The notes under the pieces: generated by a model | The model's database searches: none | What the model was told of the DNA's origin: nothing | Seen by the model: the letters and a program-made list of their open reading frames with translations, nothing else | From: Bosea sp. AS-1 | Lineage (GTDB): Bacteria; Pseudomonadota; Alphaproteobacteria; Rhizobiales; Beijerinckiaceae | Direction: 5' to 3' | Length of the DNA: 64,000 bases | NCBI RefSeq assembly: GCF_002220095.1 | Contig: NZ_CP022372.1 | Span: 1,026,501-1,090,500, forward strand | Shown here: positions 17,602 through 27,554 of the stretch, piece after piece | How the letters are laid out: the number at the start of each line of letters is the position of its first letter | How positions within the stretch are numbered: the stretch's first letter is position 1 | Position numbers and translations under genes: made by a program

Positions 17602-18711
17602 ATGGCCGACCTGACCAACATGGCGAGCTTCGGAACCGTCGAACGCGAGGAACCGCCGCGACCGCGCGGGGCGTGGTTCGCGACGCTCAAGCCCTATGTC
17701 GGCTCGCCGCTCAATGCTGTCATCACCCTCGCTTGCCTGTGGCTGATCTACCGGGCGGTCACAGGCGCCTGGGGCTGGCTCGTCACGCGCGCCGTCACGG
17801 AAGGCGGGCCGCAGGCCTGCAAGGTCGGCCACGGCGCCTGCTGGCCCTTCCTGGCCACCAAGCTCCGCTTCATGATCTTCGGCTTCTACCCGTATGAGGA
17901 GCATTGGCGACCGGGGTTGGCGATGCTGCTGTTCCTCGCCGCGATGATCGTCTCGATGATGCCGCGCTTCTGGTCGCGCCGGCTGCTCTGGCTCTGGCTC
18001 GGCGTAGTCATCATCTGCGGTGTGCTGATGTATGGCGGTGTGTTCAGATTGCCGGTCGTTTCGACCACCAGCTGGGGCGGCCTGCCGCTTTCCTTCATGC
18101 TCTCCTCGATCGGGCTCGGCTTCGGCTTCGTGCTCGGCGTGCTGCTGGCGCTGGCGCGCTCGTCGAAGCTGCCGGCCATCCAGGTCATCGCCGTCATCTT
18201 CATCGAGATGGTGCGTGGGGTGCCGCTGGTCTCGATCCTGTTCATGGCCTCGGTGATGCTGCCGCTGTTCATGCCCGACGGCGTGACCATCGACAAATTG
18301 CTGCGGGCCCAGGTCGCGATCATCATCTTTGCCGGCGCCTACATCGCCGAGACGGTCCGCGGCGGCCTGCAGGCCGTGCCGAAGGGCCAGCACGAGGCCG
18401 CCGCCTCGCTCGGCCTCGGCTACTGGTTGTCGATGCGCAAGATCGTGCTGCCGCAGGCGCTGAAGATCGTCATCCCGCCGCTGGTCAACATCTTCATCGG
18501 CTTCTTCCAGGACACGACGCTGGTCACCATCATCGGCCTGCTCGACTTCCTCGACACGGTGCGTTCGGCGATGCGCGACCCGGTTTGGCAGGGCATCGCC
18601 GTGCTGGAGGGCTATGTCTTCGCGGCACTGGTCTACGCCGTGTTCAGCTACGGCATGGGCTCCTATAGCCGCTTCATCGAGCGCCGCCTCAAGACCGACC
18701 ATCGCTTGTAG
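17602..18711 (+). CDS. aapM: General L-amino-acid ABC transporter permease
   Basis: Second permease of the Aap transporter, 369 residues, pairing with AapQ. It has multiple membrane segments, the family insert EGGPQACKVGHGACWPFL near residue 70-87, and the EAA loop KGQHEAAASLGLGYWLSM followed by VLPQALKIVIPPL. Its ATG follows the aapQ stop directly. In rhizobia aapP, the ATPase, normally comes next, but here an opposite-strand gene lies 40 bases downstream, so the ATPase must be supplied from elsewhere. Confidence 0.92.
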   Translation: MADLTNMASFGTVEREEPPRPRGAWFATLKPYVGSPLNAVITLACLWLIYRAVTGAWGWLVTRAVTEGGPQACKVGHGACWPFLATKLRFMIFGFYPYEEHWRPGLAMLLFLAAMIVSMMPRFWSRRLLWLWLGVVIICGVLMYGGVFRLPVVSTTSWGGLPLSFMLSSIGLGFGFVLGVLLALARSSKLPAIQVIAVIFIEMVRGVPLVSILFMASVMLPLFMPDGVTIDKLLRAQVAIIIFAGAYIAETVRGGLQAVPKGQHEAAASLGLGYWLSMRKIVLPQALKIVIPPLVNIFIGFFQDTTLVTIIGLLDFLDTVRSAMRDPVWQGIAVLEGYVFAALVYAVFSYGMGSYSRFIERRLKTDHRL

Positions 18712-18750
18712 AGCTCGCGGCAGGAGCGGTGGTTCATAGAAGGCGTGGGG

Positions 18751-19098
18751 TCACCTTCTGTTTCGGCAGAGGGCGGCTTCGGTTTTGGTGGCGTCGCGAA
18801 TGATGCGCCGGGCGGTCACCGGCGGGCCTTGACCGCTGTCGATTTCGCCGCCGAAAACGATGCTGCCGTAATAGGTGCCGCTGACATCGTTCACGCGCTT
18901 TCGTTCCGCATCGGTCAAGCGATCCAGCGCGGCATCAGTCCGCGGCAGACGCTTTCCGGAGGGCAGAAGCACGACATCCCGGGCCGGGCAGGGTGGCTTG
19001 AAGCAGCGCAGGCCGTTGTCGCAGACGACGAACATCGTTTCGGCGCAAGCGGGTTGCCAGAACAGGGCGAGTGTGGCGGCGACGATGGATGCTCTCAT
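18751..19098 (-). CDS. Small secreted protein of unknown function
   Basis: 115 residues with an N-terminal signal peptide (ASIVAATLALFWQPACAE). The mature part begins TMFVVCDNGLRCFKPPCPARD and contains six cysteines in total, one of them in the signal region; the rest could form periplasmic disulfides. A charged middle (DAALDRLTDAERKRV) is followed by GTYYGSIVFGGEID. I do not recognise the family. It is convergent with aapM and has a complete frame with normal codon use. No function can be proposed. Confidence 0.65.
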   Translation of the reverse strand: MRASIVAATLALFWQPACAETMFVVCDNGLRCFKPPCPARDVVLLPSGKRLPRTDAALDRLTDAERKRVNDVSGTYYGSIVFGGEIDSGQGPPVTARRIIRDATKTEAALCRNRR

Positions 19099-19415
19099 GC
19101 TGTCTCCTCATCCTCATCGACCCGAATCGCAGCGGGACGATTCTCCGGGCTTTCCACAGGCATTCTGCCAGCGTCAGCGCTGCAGATGAGCTGCCCCACC
19201 TCGGAACGCCATCCCGAGGAGGCCTGTGACAATCGGGCAAAAGGCAGGGTTTGTCGTCGTTCATTCGGCTGATCGGGGCGGCATGGCGCCTCGCCGAGCG
19301 GTGGGCCGGAGCTCTGCCGTGAAGGCTCCGACCCCCTGACGCCGTGGCGATTTACGATCTGTTAACCATTCCATCGATACACCGAAGCAACCGAAAATTT
19401 ACCAAGATAACCGAC
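19099..19415. other. Regulatory region upstream of minCDE
   Basis: These 317 bases separate the small secreted protein (transcribed leftwards) from minC. The part from about 19350 to 19415 is clearly AT-rich and holds a CtrA-like motif. The minC frame is open back to a GTG at 19344, but the extra residues (AIYDLLTIPSIHRSNRKFTKITD) are unlike MinC. I therefore treat the region as promoter. Confidence 0.55.
19362..19369 (+). promoter_or_regulatory. CtrA-like motif upstream of minC
   Basis: TTAACCAT matches the known alphaproteobacterial CtrA half-site and lies 47 bases before the chosen minC start, in AT-rich DNA. A further GTTAAC lies at 19417-19422, just inside the gene. CtrA is known to act on minCDE in Sinorhizobium. 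A single eight-base match could be chance. Confidence 0.45.
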
Positions 19416-20141
19416 GTGTTAACTCAACCCCGGCCTATCCGCCTCAAGGGGCGGTCCTATCTCGCGCTCACGCTGACCCCGGAGCTGCCCTTCGAGGATT
19501 GGCTGGTGCGGCTCGACGATCTGGCGTCGCGCTCCGCCGGCTTCTTCCTGCGGCGCCCCGTCGTGCTTGATGTCACGGGGCTCGACATCGATCGGGCGGA
19601 GCTGCGCGAGTTCGTCGGCAAGCTCGGCGCCCGGCAGGTCCGGATCATGGGAATCGAAGGCGCTTCCCCGGCGTTGCTCGGCTCGGATCTGCCGCCGGCG
19701 ATGGCCGATGGCCGCCCGACTGCGGATATCGAGCCTCCGGTCGCCACCGAAAGCGCGAAGGCCGAGGTCGTCGAAACCGTCGAGCCCGTGCTGCCGTCCC
19801 CGCCGAAGGCCGTGCCTTCGATGATCGTCACGCAGCCGGTGCGCTCGGGGCAGTCGCTGGTCTTCCTCGAAGGGGACATCACCGTGATCGGCTCTGTCGC
19901 CTCGGGCGCGGAGGTCGTCGCGGGCGGATCGGTCCATGTCTACGGAACCCTGCGCGGACGGGCGATGGCCGGCACGATGGGCAATAGCGAGGCGCGCATC
20001 TTCTGCCGCAAGCTCGAGGCCGAGCTGGTCGCGATCGACGGCTACTACAAGACGGCCGAGGACATGGAACCGGAACACCGCGGCAAGGCCGTGCAGATCT
20101 GGCTCGAAGGCGAAACGTTCAAGGTCGGCACGCTCGCCTGA
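19416..20141 (+). CDS. minC: Septum site-determining protein MinC
   Basis: Inhibitor of FtsZ assembly that, with MinD, blocks division away from mid-cell. The N-terminal FtsZ-binding domain covers about residues 1-85 (IRLKGRSYLALTLTPELP, VVLDVTGLD). A variable linker follows, then the C-terminal beta-helix (QSLVFLEGDITVIGSVASGA, AGGSVHVYGTLRGRAMAG, SEARIFCRKLEAELVAIDG), which binds MinD. I chose the GTG at 19416, giving 241 residues; a GTG at 19344 would add 24 residues unlike the family. It is followed by minD after 32 bases. Confidence 0.93.
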   Translation: MLTQPRPIRLKGRSYLALTLTPELPFEDWLVRLDDLASRSAGFFLRRPVVLDVTGLDIDRAELREFVGKLGARQVRIMGIEGASPALLGSDLPPAMADGRPTADIEPPVATESAKAEVVETVEPVLPSPPKAVPSMIVTQPVRSGQSLVFLEGDITVIGSVASGAEVVAGGSVHVYGTLRGRAMAGTMGNSEARIFCRKLEAELVAIDGYYKTAEDMEPEHRGKAVQIWLEGETFKVGTLA

Positions 20142-20173
20142 GCCGGCGGCATCATCATTCAAAGGAGCGGTCA

Positions 20174-20989
20174 ATGGGCAAGGTCATCGTGGTCACATCC
20201 GGCAAAGGCGGCGTCGGCAAGACGACCTCCTCCGCCGCACTGGGCGCCGCGCTCGCGCAGGGCGGCGAGAAGGTCGTGGTCGTCGATTTCGACGTCGGCC
20301 TGCGCAATCTCGACCTCGTCATGGGGGCGGAGCGGCGGGTGGTCTACGACCTCGTCAACGTCATTCAAGGCGAAGCCAAGCTCACCCAGGCCCTGATCCG
20401 CGACAAGCGGCTGGAGACGCTCTACCTGCTGCCGGCCTCGCAGACCCGCGACAAGGACAACCTGACGGCCGAGGGCGTGGCGGCGGTCATCGGCGCGCTC
20501 AAGACCTCGTTCGACTGGGTCATCTGCGACAGCCCGGCCGGCATCGAGCGCGGAGCGACGCTCGCCATGCGTCATGCCGACGTCGCCATCGTCGTCACCA
20601 ACCCGGAAGTCTCCTCGGTCCGCGATTCCGATCGCATCATCGGCCTGCTCGATTCCAAGACGCTCAAGGCCGAGAACGGCGAGCGCGTCGAGAAACATCT
20701 GCTGCTCACCCGCTACGACCCCGCTCGGGCCGAGCGTGGCGACATGCTGAAGGTCGATGACGTCCTCGAAATCCTGTCGATCCCGCTGCTCGGCATCATC
20801 CCCGAGAGCATGGATGTGCTGCGCGCCTCCAATCTGGGCTCGCCGGTCACCCTGGCCGATGATCGCTGCGCCCCGGCGGTCGCCTATTTCGACGCCGTGC
20901 GCCGGCTCAAGGGCGAGACGCTTCCGGTCGCGGTGCCGGGTGAGAAGCGCGGCTTCTTCGGCAAGTTCTTCGGAAGGAAAGCGGCATGA
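20174..20989 (+). CDS. minD: Septum site-determining protein MinD
   Basis: Membrane-associated ATPase of the Min system, 271 residues. The deviant Walker A motif is SGKGGVGKTTSSA at residues 9-21. Further motifs are VVDFDVGLRNLDLVMG, the switch region CDSPAGIERGATLAM, and the C-terminal amphipathic membrane-targeting helix KRGFFGKFFGRK. AAAGGAG precedes the ATG. The stop overlaps the minE ATG by four bases (ATGA). Confidence 0.97.
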   Translation: MGKVIVVTSGKGGVGKTTSSAALGAALAQGGEKVVVVDFDVGLRNLDLVMGAERRVVYDLVNVIQGEAKLTQALIRDKRLETLYLLPASQTRDKDNLTAEGVAAVIGALKTSFDWVICDSPAGIERGATLAMRHADVAIVVTNPEVSSVRDSDRIIGLLDSKTLKAENGERVEKHLLLTRYDPARAERGDMLKVDDVLEILSIPLLGIIPESMDVLRASNLGSPVTLADDRCAPAVAYFDAVRRLKGETLPVAVPGEKRGFFGKFFGRKAA

Positions 20990-21249
20990 ACCTGCTTCGT
21001 CTTTTCTCCCGCACGCCGTCGGCTCCGGCCGCTCGCGAGCGATTGCAGGTCCTGCTGGCGCATGAGCGGGCCGCGGTCGGCGACTCCGATCTCGTCACCA
21101 AGCTGCGCGACGAGATCCTGCGCGCGATCTCGAAGCACATGCAGGTCGACGACGAGAAGGTCAGCGTCCGCATGGAGCGCGGTGCCAAGGTCTCGACGCT
21201 GGCGGTCGATATCGAGATCCCGTTCGATGCGGGCAAGAAGGCGGCCTGA
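20986..21249 (+). CDS. minE: Cell division topological specificity factor MinE
   Basis: Small activator of MinD ATPase that makes the Min proteins oscillate. Residues ~10-30 (APAARERLQVLLAHERA) are the anti-MinCD helix. The remainder (LVTKLRDEILRAISKHM ... VSVRMERGAKVSTLAVDIEI) is the topological specificity domain. Length 87 is typical. Its start overlaps the minD stop, and a terminator hairpin overlaps its own stop. Confidence 0.96.
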   Translation: MNLLRLFSRTPSAPAARERLQVLLAHERAAVGDSDLVTKLRDEILRAISKHMQVDDEKVSVRMERGAKVSTLAVDIEIPFDAGKKAA

Positions 21250-21260
21250 GGGCCGCCTTT
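21238..21260 (+). terminator. Hairpin at the minE stop
   Basis: Arms AAGGCGGCC and GGCCGCCTT flank the loop TGAG, which contains the minE stop. T residues follow. It sits between minE and the convergent phosphotransferase gene and could terminate both. Confidence 0.7.
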
Positions 21261-21285
21261 CACGCACAGGTTCCCGGCGGCGCGC

Positions 21286-22311
21286 TCACCGCGTCAGTTC
21301 GGCCGCCCGCCTGGCGAAGGCGATGGCGAGCCGGCCGGTTTCGGCAGCATTGTCGGCGGAGGCATTGCCGGCCCGTGCACGTGCCGCAATGCCCTCGAAG
21401 ATCACCGCCCAGCGGAACAGCGCGAAGGCGAGGTGGAAGGGCTGCAGCGTCTGGCCGTGACGGGCCCTGACAGCATAGAGCGCCGAGAAACGATCGAGAT
21501 CGGGCAGGCCGAGCGCCGCGAGGTCGAGGCCCTCGATCCCGCCGTACTCGTCGGGCCGCGACAGCCAGGCGATGGCCGTATGGGCGAGATCGGCGAGCGG
21601 GTGGCCGAGCGTCGAAAGCTCCCAGTCGAGCAGGGCGACAACACGCGGCTCCGTCGGATGGAACATCGCGTTGCCCATGCGGTAATCGCCATGGACGAGG
21701 CTGACGGTCTCGTCGGTCGGGATGTGCTCCGGCAGCCAGTTCCGCAGCCTGTCGATATGGACGTCGTCGCGGCTGCGCGACAAATCCCATTGCCGGCCCC
21801 AGCGCGCGATCTGCCGGGCGAAATAATTGCCGGGCTTGCCGTAATCGACGAGGCCCGCGGCTTCCACCTCGACATTGTGTAGCGCCGCCAGTGTTTCCGC
21901 GAGCGAGGCATACATGGCGCTGCGCTCGTCGGGCGAGAGGCCCGGCAATGTGCAGTCGTGGAAGACGCGGCCTTCGACCTTCTCCATCAGATAGAAGGGC
22001 GTGCCGAGGATGGAGCGGTCGTCGCAATAGAGCAGGGCTGGTGGCACCGGCACGTCCGTTCGAGCGAGCGCGCTGATGACGCGGTATTCGCGGTCGATGG
22101 CGTGGGCCGAGGGCAGGAGCTCGCCGGGGGGCTGCTTGCGCAGCACCAGCGCGCGATCGTCATAGGTGACAAAGAAGGTCGGGTTGGACTGACCGCCGCC
22201 GATGCGTTCCAGCCGCATCGGGCCGGATAGACCTTCCACCGCTCCACGCAGGAAAGTGTCGAGCGTGGCGGTGTCGAAGCCCGGCTCGTGCTGATCGGCA
22301 GAGGCTGTCAC
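21286..22311 (-). CDS. APH-like phosphotransferase (ACAD10/11 kinase-half family)
   Basis: Cytoplasmic protein-kinase-fold phosphotransferase of 341 residues. GGGQSNPTFFVTYDDRALVLRK (split) is the nucleotide-binding start, LVHGDYRMGNAMF the catalytic loop (HGDxxxxN), and VVALLDWELSTLGHPLADLA the metal-binding DW segment. The family includes LvaA-like kinases and the N-terminal half of ACAD10/11, which phosphorylate 4-hydroxyacyl-CoA. Its start overlaps the end of the acyl-CoA dehydrogenase gene by four bases, so both work in one step series. The substrate is inferred from family and partner. Confidence 0.85.
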   Translation of the reverse strand: MTASADQHEPGFDTATLDTFLRGAVEGLSGPMRLERIGGGQSNPTFFVTYDDRALVLRKQPPGELLPSAHAIDREYRVISALARTDVPVPPALLYCDDRSILGTPFYLMEKVEGRVFHDCTLPGLSPDERSAMYASLAETLAALHNVEVEAAGLVDYGKPGNYFARQIARWGRQWDLSRSRDDVHIDRLRNWLPEHIPTDETVSLVHGDYRMGNAMFHPTEPRVVALLDWELSTLGHPLADLAHTAIAWLSRPDEYGGIEGLDLAALGLPDLDRFSALYAVRARHGQTLQPFHLAFALFRWAVIFEGIAARARAGNASADNAAETGRLAIAFARRAAELTR

Positions 22312-23522
22312 GCGCCGGGGACCTGCCAGCGCCAGAAATCATCGCCTTCCTTGTCGAGGAAGCGATTGAGGACCATCTGGTGCACCTCGTCGGCGCCGTC
22401 GACCAGCCGCGCCTGACGGGCATAACGGTAGATCCATTCGAGCACAGTATCCTTGGAATAGCCGCGCGCGCCGTTGATCTGGATCGCCATGTCGGCCGCT
22501 TCGTGCAGCGTGTTGGCGGCCTGGACCTTGGCCATCGAGACCTCCTTGCGGGCCTGGCCGCCGCGGTCGAGTTCCCAGGCCGCCTTCATCACCAGCAGCC
22601 TCCCGATCTCGATCGCCATCGCCGCGCGGCCGAGCTTGAGTTGGATGCTCTCGCGGTCGGCGAGGCGGATGCCGAAGCCCTCGCGGGTCGCGGCATAGGC
22701 GCGGGCGATCTCGACGGAGCGCTTGGCGAGGCCGAGCCAGCGCATGCAATGGGTGAGGCGTGCGGGCCCGAGCCGGATTTGCGTGACCTTGAAGCCGTCT
22801 CCTTCTTCCATCAGCACATCATCGGCGGGGATGTGCAGTCCGTCGAATTCGATCTCGCAATGGCCACCATGCTCCTCCGGTCCCATGATCGGGATGCGGC
22901 GGAGGATCTTCCAGCCGGGCTGGTCGCGGTGGAAGAGGAAGGCGGTCAGGCCGCGGCGGGCATCGTCGGAGGTACGTGCGATCACAATGAAATGCGCCGC
23001 AGCTTCCGCGCCGGTGATGAACCATTTGCGGCCGTAGAGTTTCCACGAGCCATCGGGCTGTTTTTCGGCACGGGTGCGGATCATCGTCGGGTCGGAGCCG
23101 CCGCCAGGATGCGGCTCGGTCATCGCGAAGGCCGAGCGAACCTCGCCGGCGACGATCGGCGCAAGCCAGCGGCGCTTCTGATCGGGCGTCGCCACCGCCT
23201 CCAGCACCATCATGTTGCCGTCGTCGGGCGCGGCGGAATTGAAGACCACTGGCCCGAAGATCGAGCGGTTCATGGCCTCGTAACAGACCGCCATGCCGAC
23301 GCGCCCAGCGCCGAGCCCACCGGTCTCCGGCTTGAGCTGAAGGCACCAGAGCCCAGCTGCGCGCGCCTTGGTACGCAGCTCGGACAGCGCCGGCTCGGCG
23401 ATGTTCTCATGCGCGTCCCAACTGGCAGGGTCGGTCTCGCGCGGGATGATCTCCGTCTCGACGAAGGCCGCGATCCGGCGTCGCAAACCTTCGAGCTCGG
23501 GCGAAATCGTGAAGTCCATCAT
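22308..23522 (-). CDS. Acyl-CoA dehydrogenase (ACAD10/11-like)
   Basis: FAD-dependent acyl-CoA dehydrogenase of 404 residues. FAD and substrate segments are seen at SAFAMTEPHPGGGSDP, YGRKWFITGAEAA, MGPEEHGGHCEIEFDG and ETVLEW-like KDTVLEWIYRYARQARL. In the catalytic-base region it reads VDGADEVHQMVL, where straight-chain enzymes have YEGTxEIQ; this matches the ACAD10/11 type. It is the first gene of a two-gene operon with the phosphotransferase. It may act on 4-phosphooxy-acyl-CoA rather than perform simple alpha-beta oxidation; this is inference. Confidence 0.88.
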   Translation of the reverse strand: MMDFTISPELEGLRRRIAAFVETEIIPRETDPASWDAHENIAEPALSELRTKARAAGLWCLQLKPETGGLGAGRVGMAVCYEAMNRSIFGPVVFNSAAPDDGNMMVLEAVATPDQKRRWLAPIVAGEVRSAFAMTEPHPGGGSDPTMIRTRAEKQPDGSWKLYGRKWFITGAEAAAHFIVIARTSDDARRGLTAFLFHRDQPGWKILRRIPIMGPEEHGGHCEIEFDGLHIPADDVLMEEGDGFKVTQIRLGPARLTHCMRWLGLAKRSVEIARAYAATREGFGIRLADRESIQLKLGRAAMAIEIGRLLVMKAAWELDRGGQARKEVSMAKVQAANTLHEAADMAIQINGARGYSKDTVLEWIYRYARQARLVDGADEVHQMVLNRFLDKEGDDFWRWQVPGA

Positions 23523-23570
23523 CGTTCCAGGCTGGCTGAAGGCAGGGGCGGGAGCAAGCGACCAGAAGGT

Positions 23571-25199
<1,629 letters not shown>

Positions 25200-25453
25200 A
25201 GTCGATGCTCCGTTCGTCATGCCTGCGACCATACGCCAAGAGCGGCCGGCGCCGACATCATGAGTTGCAACTTTGCCATGCGCGACGATTTCGGCTTCCG
25301 CGTGGCCCGGGCAGGGCATTCGCGAAAGGTAAAATCCAGGCCCGGTACGCGGCGCGCCGTCTCACCGCAAAAAATCTGCTGCTCACCAGCCGAGATCGGT
25401 TATTCCTCGGGACTGTTTGGATGGGCCGGCACGCTGAGCGCCGGCACGTTTCG

Positions 25454-27547
25454 ATGGGAGCCGTCGCCTTGAGTCCGGTTGCTTTTTCCCGCCATGCGGC
25501 GGTTGCCATTGTTACACTCGACAATCCGCCGGTGAACGCCCTCAGCGCGGCGGTGCGGGCCGGGCTGGTCGAGGCCATCGCGCAGGCCAATGCCGATGAC
25601 GGGATCAAGGCCATCGTGATCGCCGCCACCGGGAAGGCCTTCATCGCCGGTGCCGATATCAGCGAATTCGGCAAGCCGCCGGCGCCGCCTTACCTGCCCG
25701 ATGTCCTCGATGCGATTGAAGGTTCGGGCAAGCCGGTCGTCGCGGCGATCCAGGCTGTGGCGCTCGGCGGCGGGCTCGAGGTCGCACTTGCGTGTCATGC
25801 CCGCGTCGCGCTGCCAGCGGCGCAATTCGGCATGCCGGAGATCAAGCTCGGCCTCATTCCCGGCGCAGGCGGGACGCAGCGGCTGCCGCGCCTGATCGGG
25901 GCTGCGAAGGCGTTTGCGATGATGCTGTCCGGCGATCCGATTCCGGCCGGGCGGGCTCTGGAAGCGGGCTTGCTCGACGAGGTGGTGTCGAGCGACCTGC
26001 TGGCCACGGCGATCCGGGTCGCCGAAGGCCTCGCCGCGGAAGGGCGCCGTCCCGTCACCAGCGCCGCAACCGACCGGCTCACCGAGGTCGATCACGCGGC
26101 CTTCGAGACGGGGGCGAAGGATGCACTGCGCAAGGCGGGCGATATGCCGAACGTTCCGGCGCTGGTCGAGGCGGTGCGCAATGTCTTCCTGCTGCCGTTC
26201 GCGGAAGGGGTGGCGGCCGAGCGCAAGCTTTTCCTGACGCTGGTGGCCGATCCGCGCTCGAAAGCGCTGCGCCATGTCTTCTTCGCCGAGCGCGAGGTCG
26301 CCAAGGTGCCGGGTATCGGACCCGAGGTGAAGCCGCGCGCCATCGCCAGCGCGGCCGTGATCGGTGCGGGCACGATGGGCGGCGGCATCGCCATGTGCTT
26401 CGCCAATGCCGGTATCCCGGTGACCCTGATCGAGACGGCGCAGGCGCCGCTCGACAATGGCGTGAACCGCATCGGCGCGATCTACGACATCTCGGTCCAG
26501 CGCGGCTCGCTGACGCCGGAGGCGCGGGCGGCGCGCCTTGGCCTGATCAAGCCGGCGGTCGGGCTCGCCGCAGCGGCCGGTGCCGATATCGTCATCGAGG
26601 CGGCTTTTGAGGAGATGGGCGTCAAGCAGCAGATCTTCGGCGAGCTCGACAAGGTGGCGAAGCCCGGCGCGATCCTCGCCAGCAACACCTCCTATCTCGA
26701 CATTCCGACCATCGCGGCGGCGACGAAACGCCCGCAAGACGTTCTGGGCATGCATTTCTTCAGCCCGGCCAATGTCATGAAACTGCTGGAGGTGGTGCGG
26801 CCGAAGGGCATGGCGGATGATGCGGTCGCCACTGCCGTCGCGATCGGGCGCAAGCTCGGCAAGGTACCGGTCGTCGTCGGCAACGGTTTCGGTTTCGTCG
26901 GCAACCGCATGCTGGAGCAGCGCACCCGTGCGGCCGAGCGGCTGCTCGTCGCCGGGGCGTTGCCGCATGAGGTCGACCAGGCGCTCGTCGATTTCGGTTT
27001 CAAGATGGGTCCCTTTGCCATGGCTGACCTCGCCGGCAACGATATCGGCTGGCGCTCGCGCAAGGCACGAGGCTTGAAGGCCGCCGTCGCCGACGCGATC
27101 TGCGAGGCCGGGTGGTTCGGCCAGAAGACCGGGCGCGGTTATTACCTCTACCCGCAGGGTGCGCGGGCCGGGCAGCGCTGCCCGGAAGTCGAAGCGTTGA
27201 TCGTGCGTATTTCGGCTGAGCAAGGCGTGACGCGCCGGGCTTTCACGCAGGAAGAGATCCTGGCGCGGCTGCTCGATCCAATGGTGAACGAGGGCGCGCG
27301 CATCCTGGAAGAGGGGATCGCCGCCAGGCCCGGCGACATCGATGTCGTCTGGATCAATGGCTACAACTGGCCGGCCTGGCGTGGTGGCCCGATGTTCTGG
27401 GCCGATAGCGTCGGCCTCGACGTGATCGCGAAACGACTGCAAGCGCAGGCGGCCGAGAGCGGCGACAAGGCGCTGGAACCCGCACCGCTGCTGAAGCGCC
27501 TCGCCGCCGAGGGCAAAGGCTTCGCCAGCCTCGCCTCCGGCGGCTGA
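25454..27547 (+). CDS. Bifunctional enoyl-CoA hydratase / 3-hydroxyacyl-CoA dehydrogenase
   Basis: FadB/FadJ-type beta-oxidation enzyme that hydrates enoyl-CoA and oxidises the 3-hydroxyacyl-CoA with NAD. The first ~190 residues are crotonase (VTLDNPPVNALSAA, GKAFIAGADISEFG, ALGGGLEVALACH, LGLIPGAGGTQRLPRLIG). From ~residue 295 the NAD-binding domain reads VIGAGTMGGGIAMCFANAG, with HFFSPANVMKLLEVV and GNGFGFVGNRML, then two C-terminal helical domains. The 697 residues match the short form of the family. The frame is open upstream to 25205, but the ATG at 25454 begins at the family N-terminus; 25421 is an alternative. The nearby ACAD pair suggests a shared acyl-CoA pathway. Confidence 0.93.
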   Translation: MGAVALSPVAFSRHAAVAIVTLDNPPVNALSAAVRAGLVEAIAQANADDGIKAIVIAATGKAFIAGADISEFGKPPAPPYLPDVLDAIEGSGKPVVAAIQAVALGGGLEVALACHARVALPAAQFGMPEIKLGLIPGAGGTQRLPRLIGAAKAFAMMLSGDPIPAGRALEAGLLDEVVSSDLLATAIRVAEGLAAEGRRPVTSAATDRLTEVDHAAFETGAKDALRKAGDMPNVPALVEAVRNVFLLPFAEGVAAERKLFLTLVADPRSKALRHVFFAEREVAKVPGIGPEVKPRAIASAAVIGAGTMGGGIAMCFANAGIPVTLIETAQAPLDNGVNRIGAIYDISVQRGSLTPEARAARLGLIKPAVGLAAAAGADIVIEAAFEEMGVKQQIFGELDKVAKPGAILASNTSYLDIPTIAAATKRPQDVLGMHFFSPANVMKLLEVVRPKGMADDAVATAVAIGRKLGKVPVVVGNGFGFVGNRMLEQRTRAAERLLVAGALPHEVDQALVDFGFKMGPFAMADLAGNDIGWRSRKARGLKAAVADAICEAGWFGQKTGRGYYLYPQGARAGQRCPEVEALIVRISAEQGVTRRAFTQEEILARLLDPMVNEGARILEEGIAARPGDIDVVWINGYNWPAWRGGPMFWADSVGLDVIAKRLQAQAAESGDKALEPAPLLKRLAAEGKGFASLASGG

Positions 27548-27554
27548 GCCTGTC

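Noticed and set aside
19344..19415. N-terminal extension of MinC from the GTG at 19344
   Set aside because: The extra residues are unlike MinC, the DNA is AT-rich like a promoter, and it contains the CtrA-like motif.
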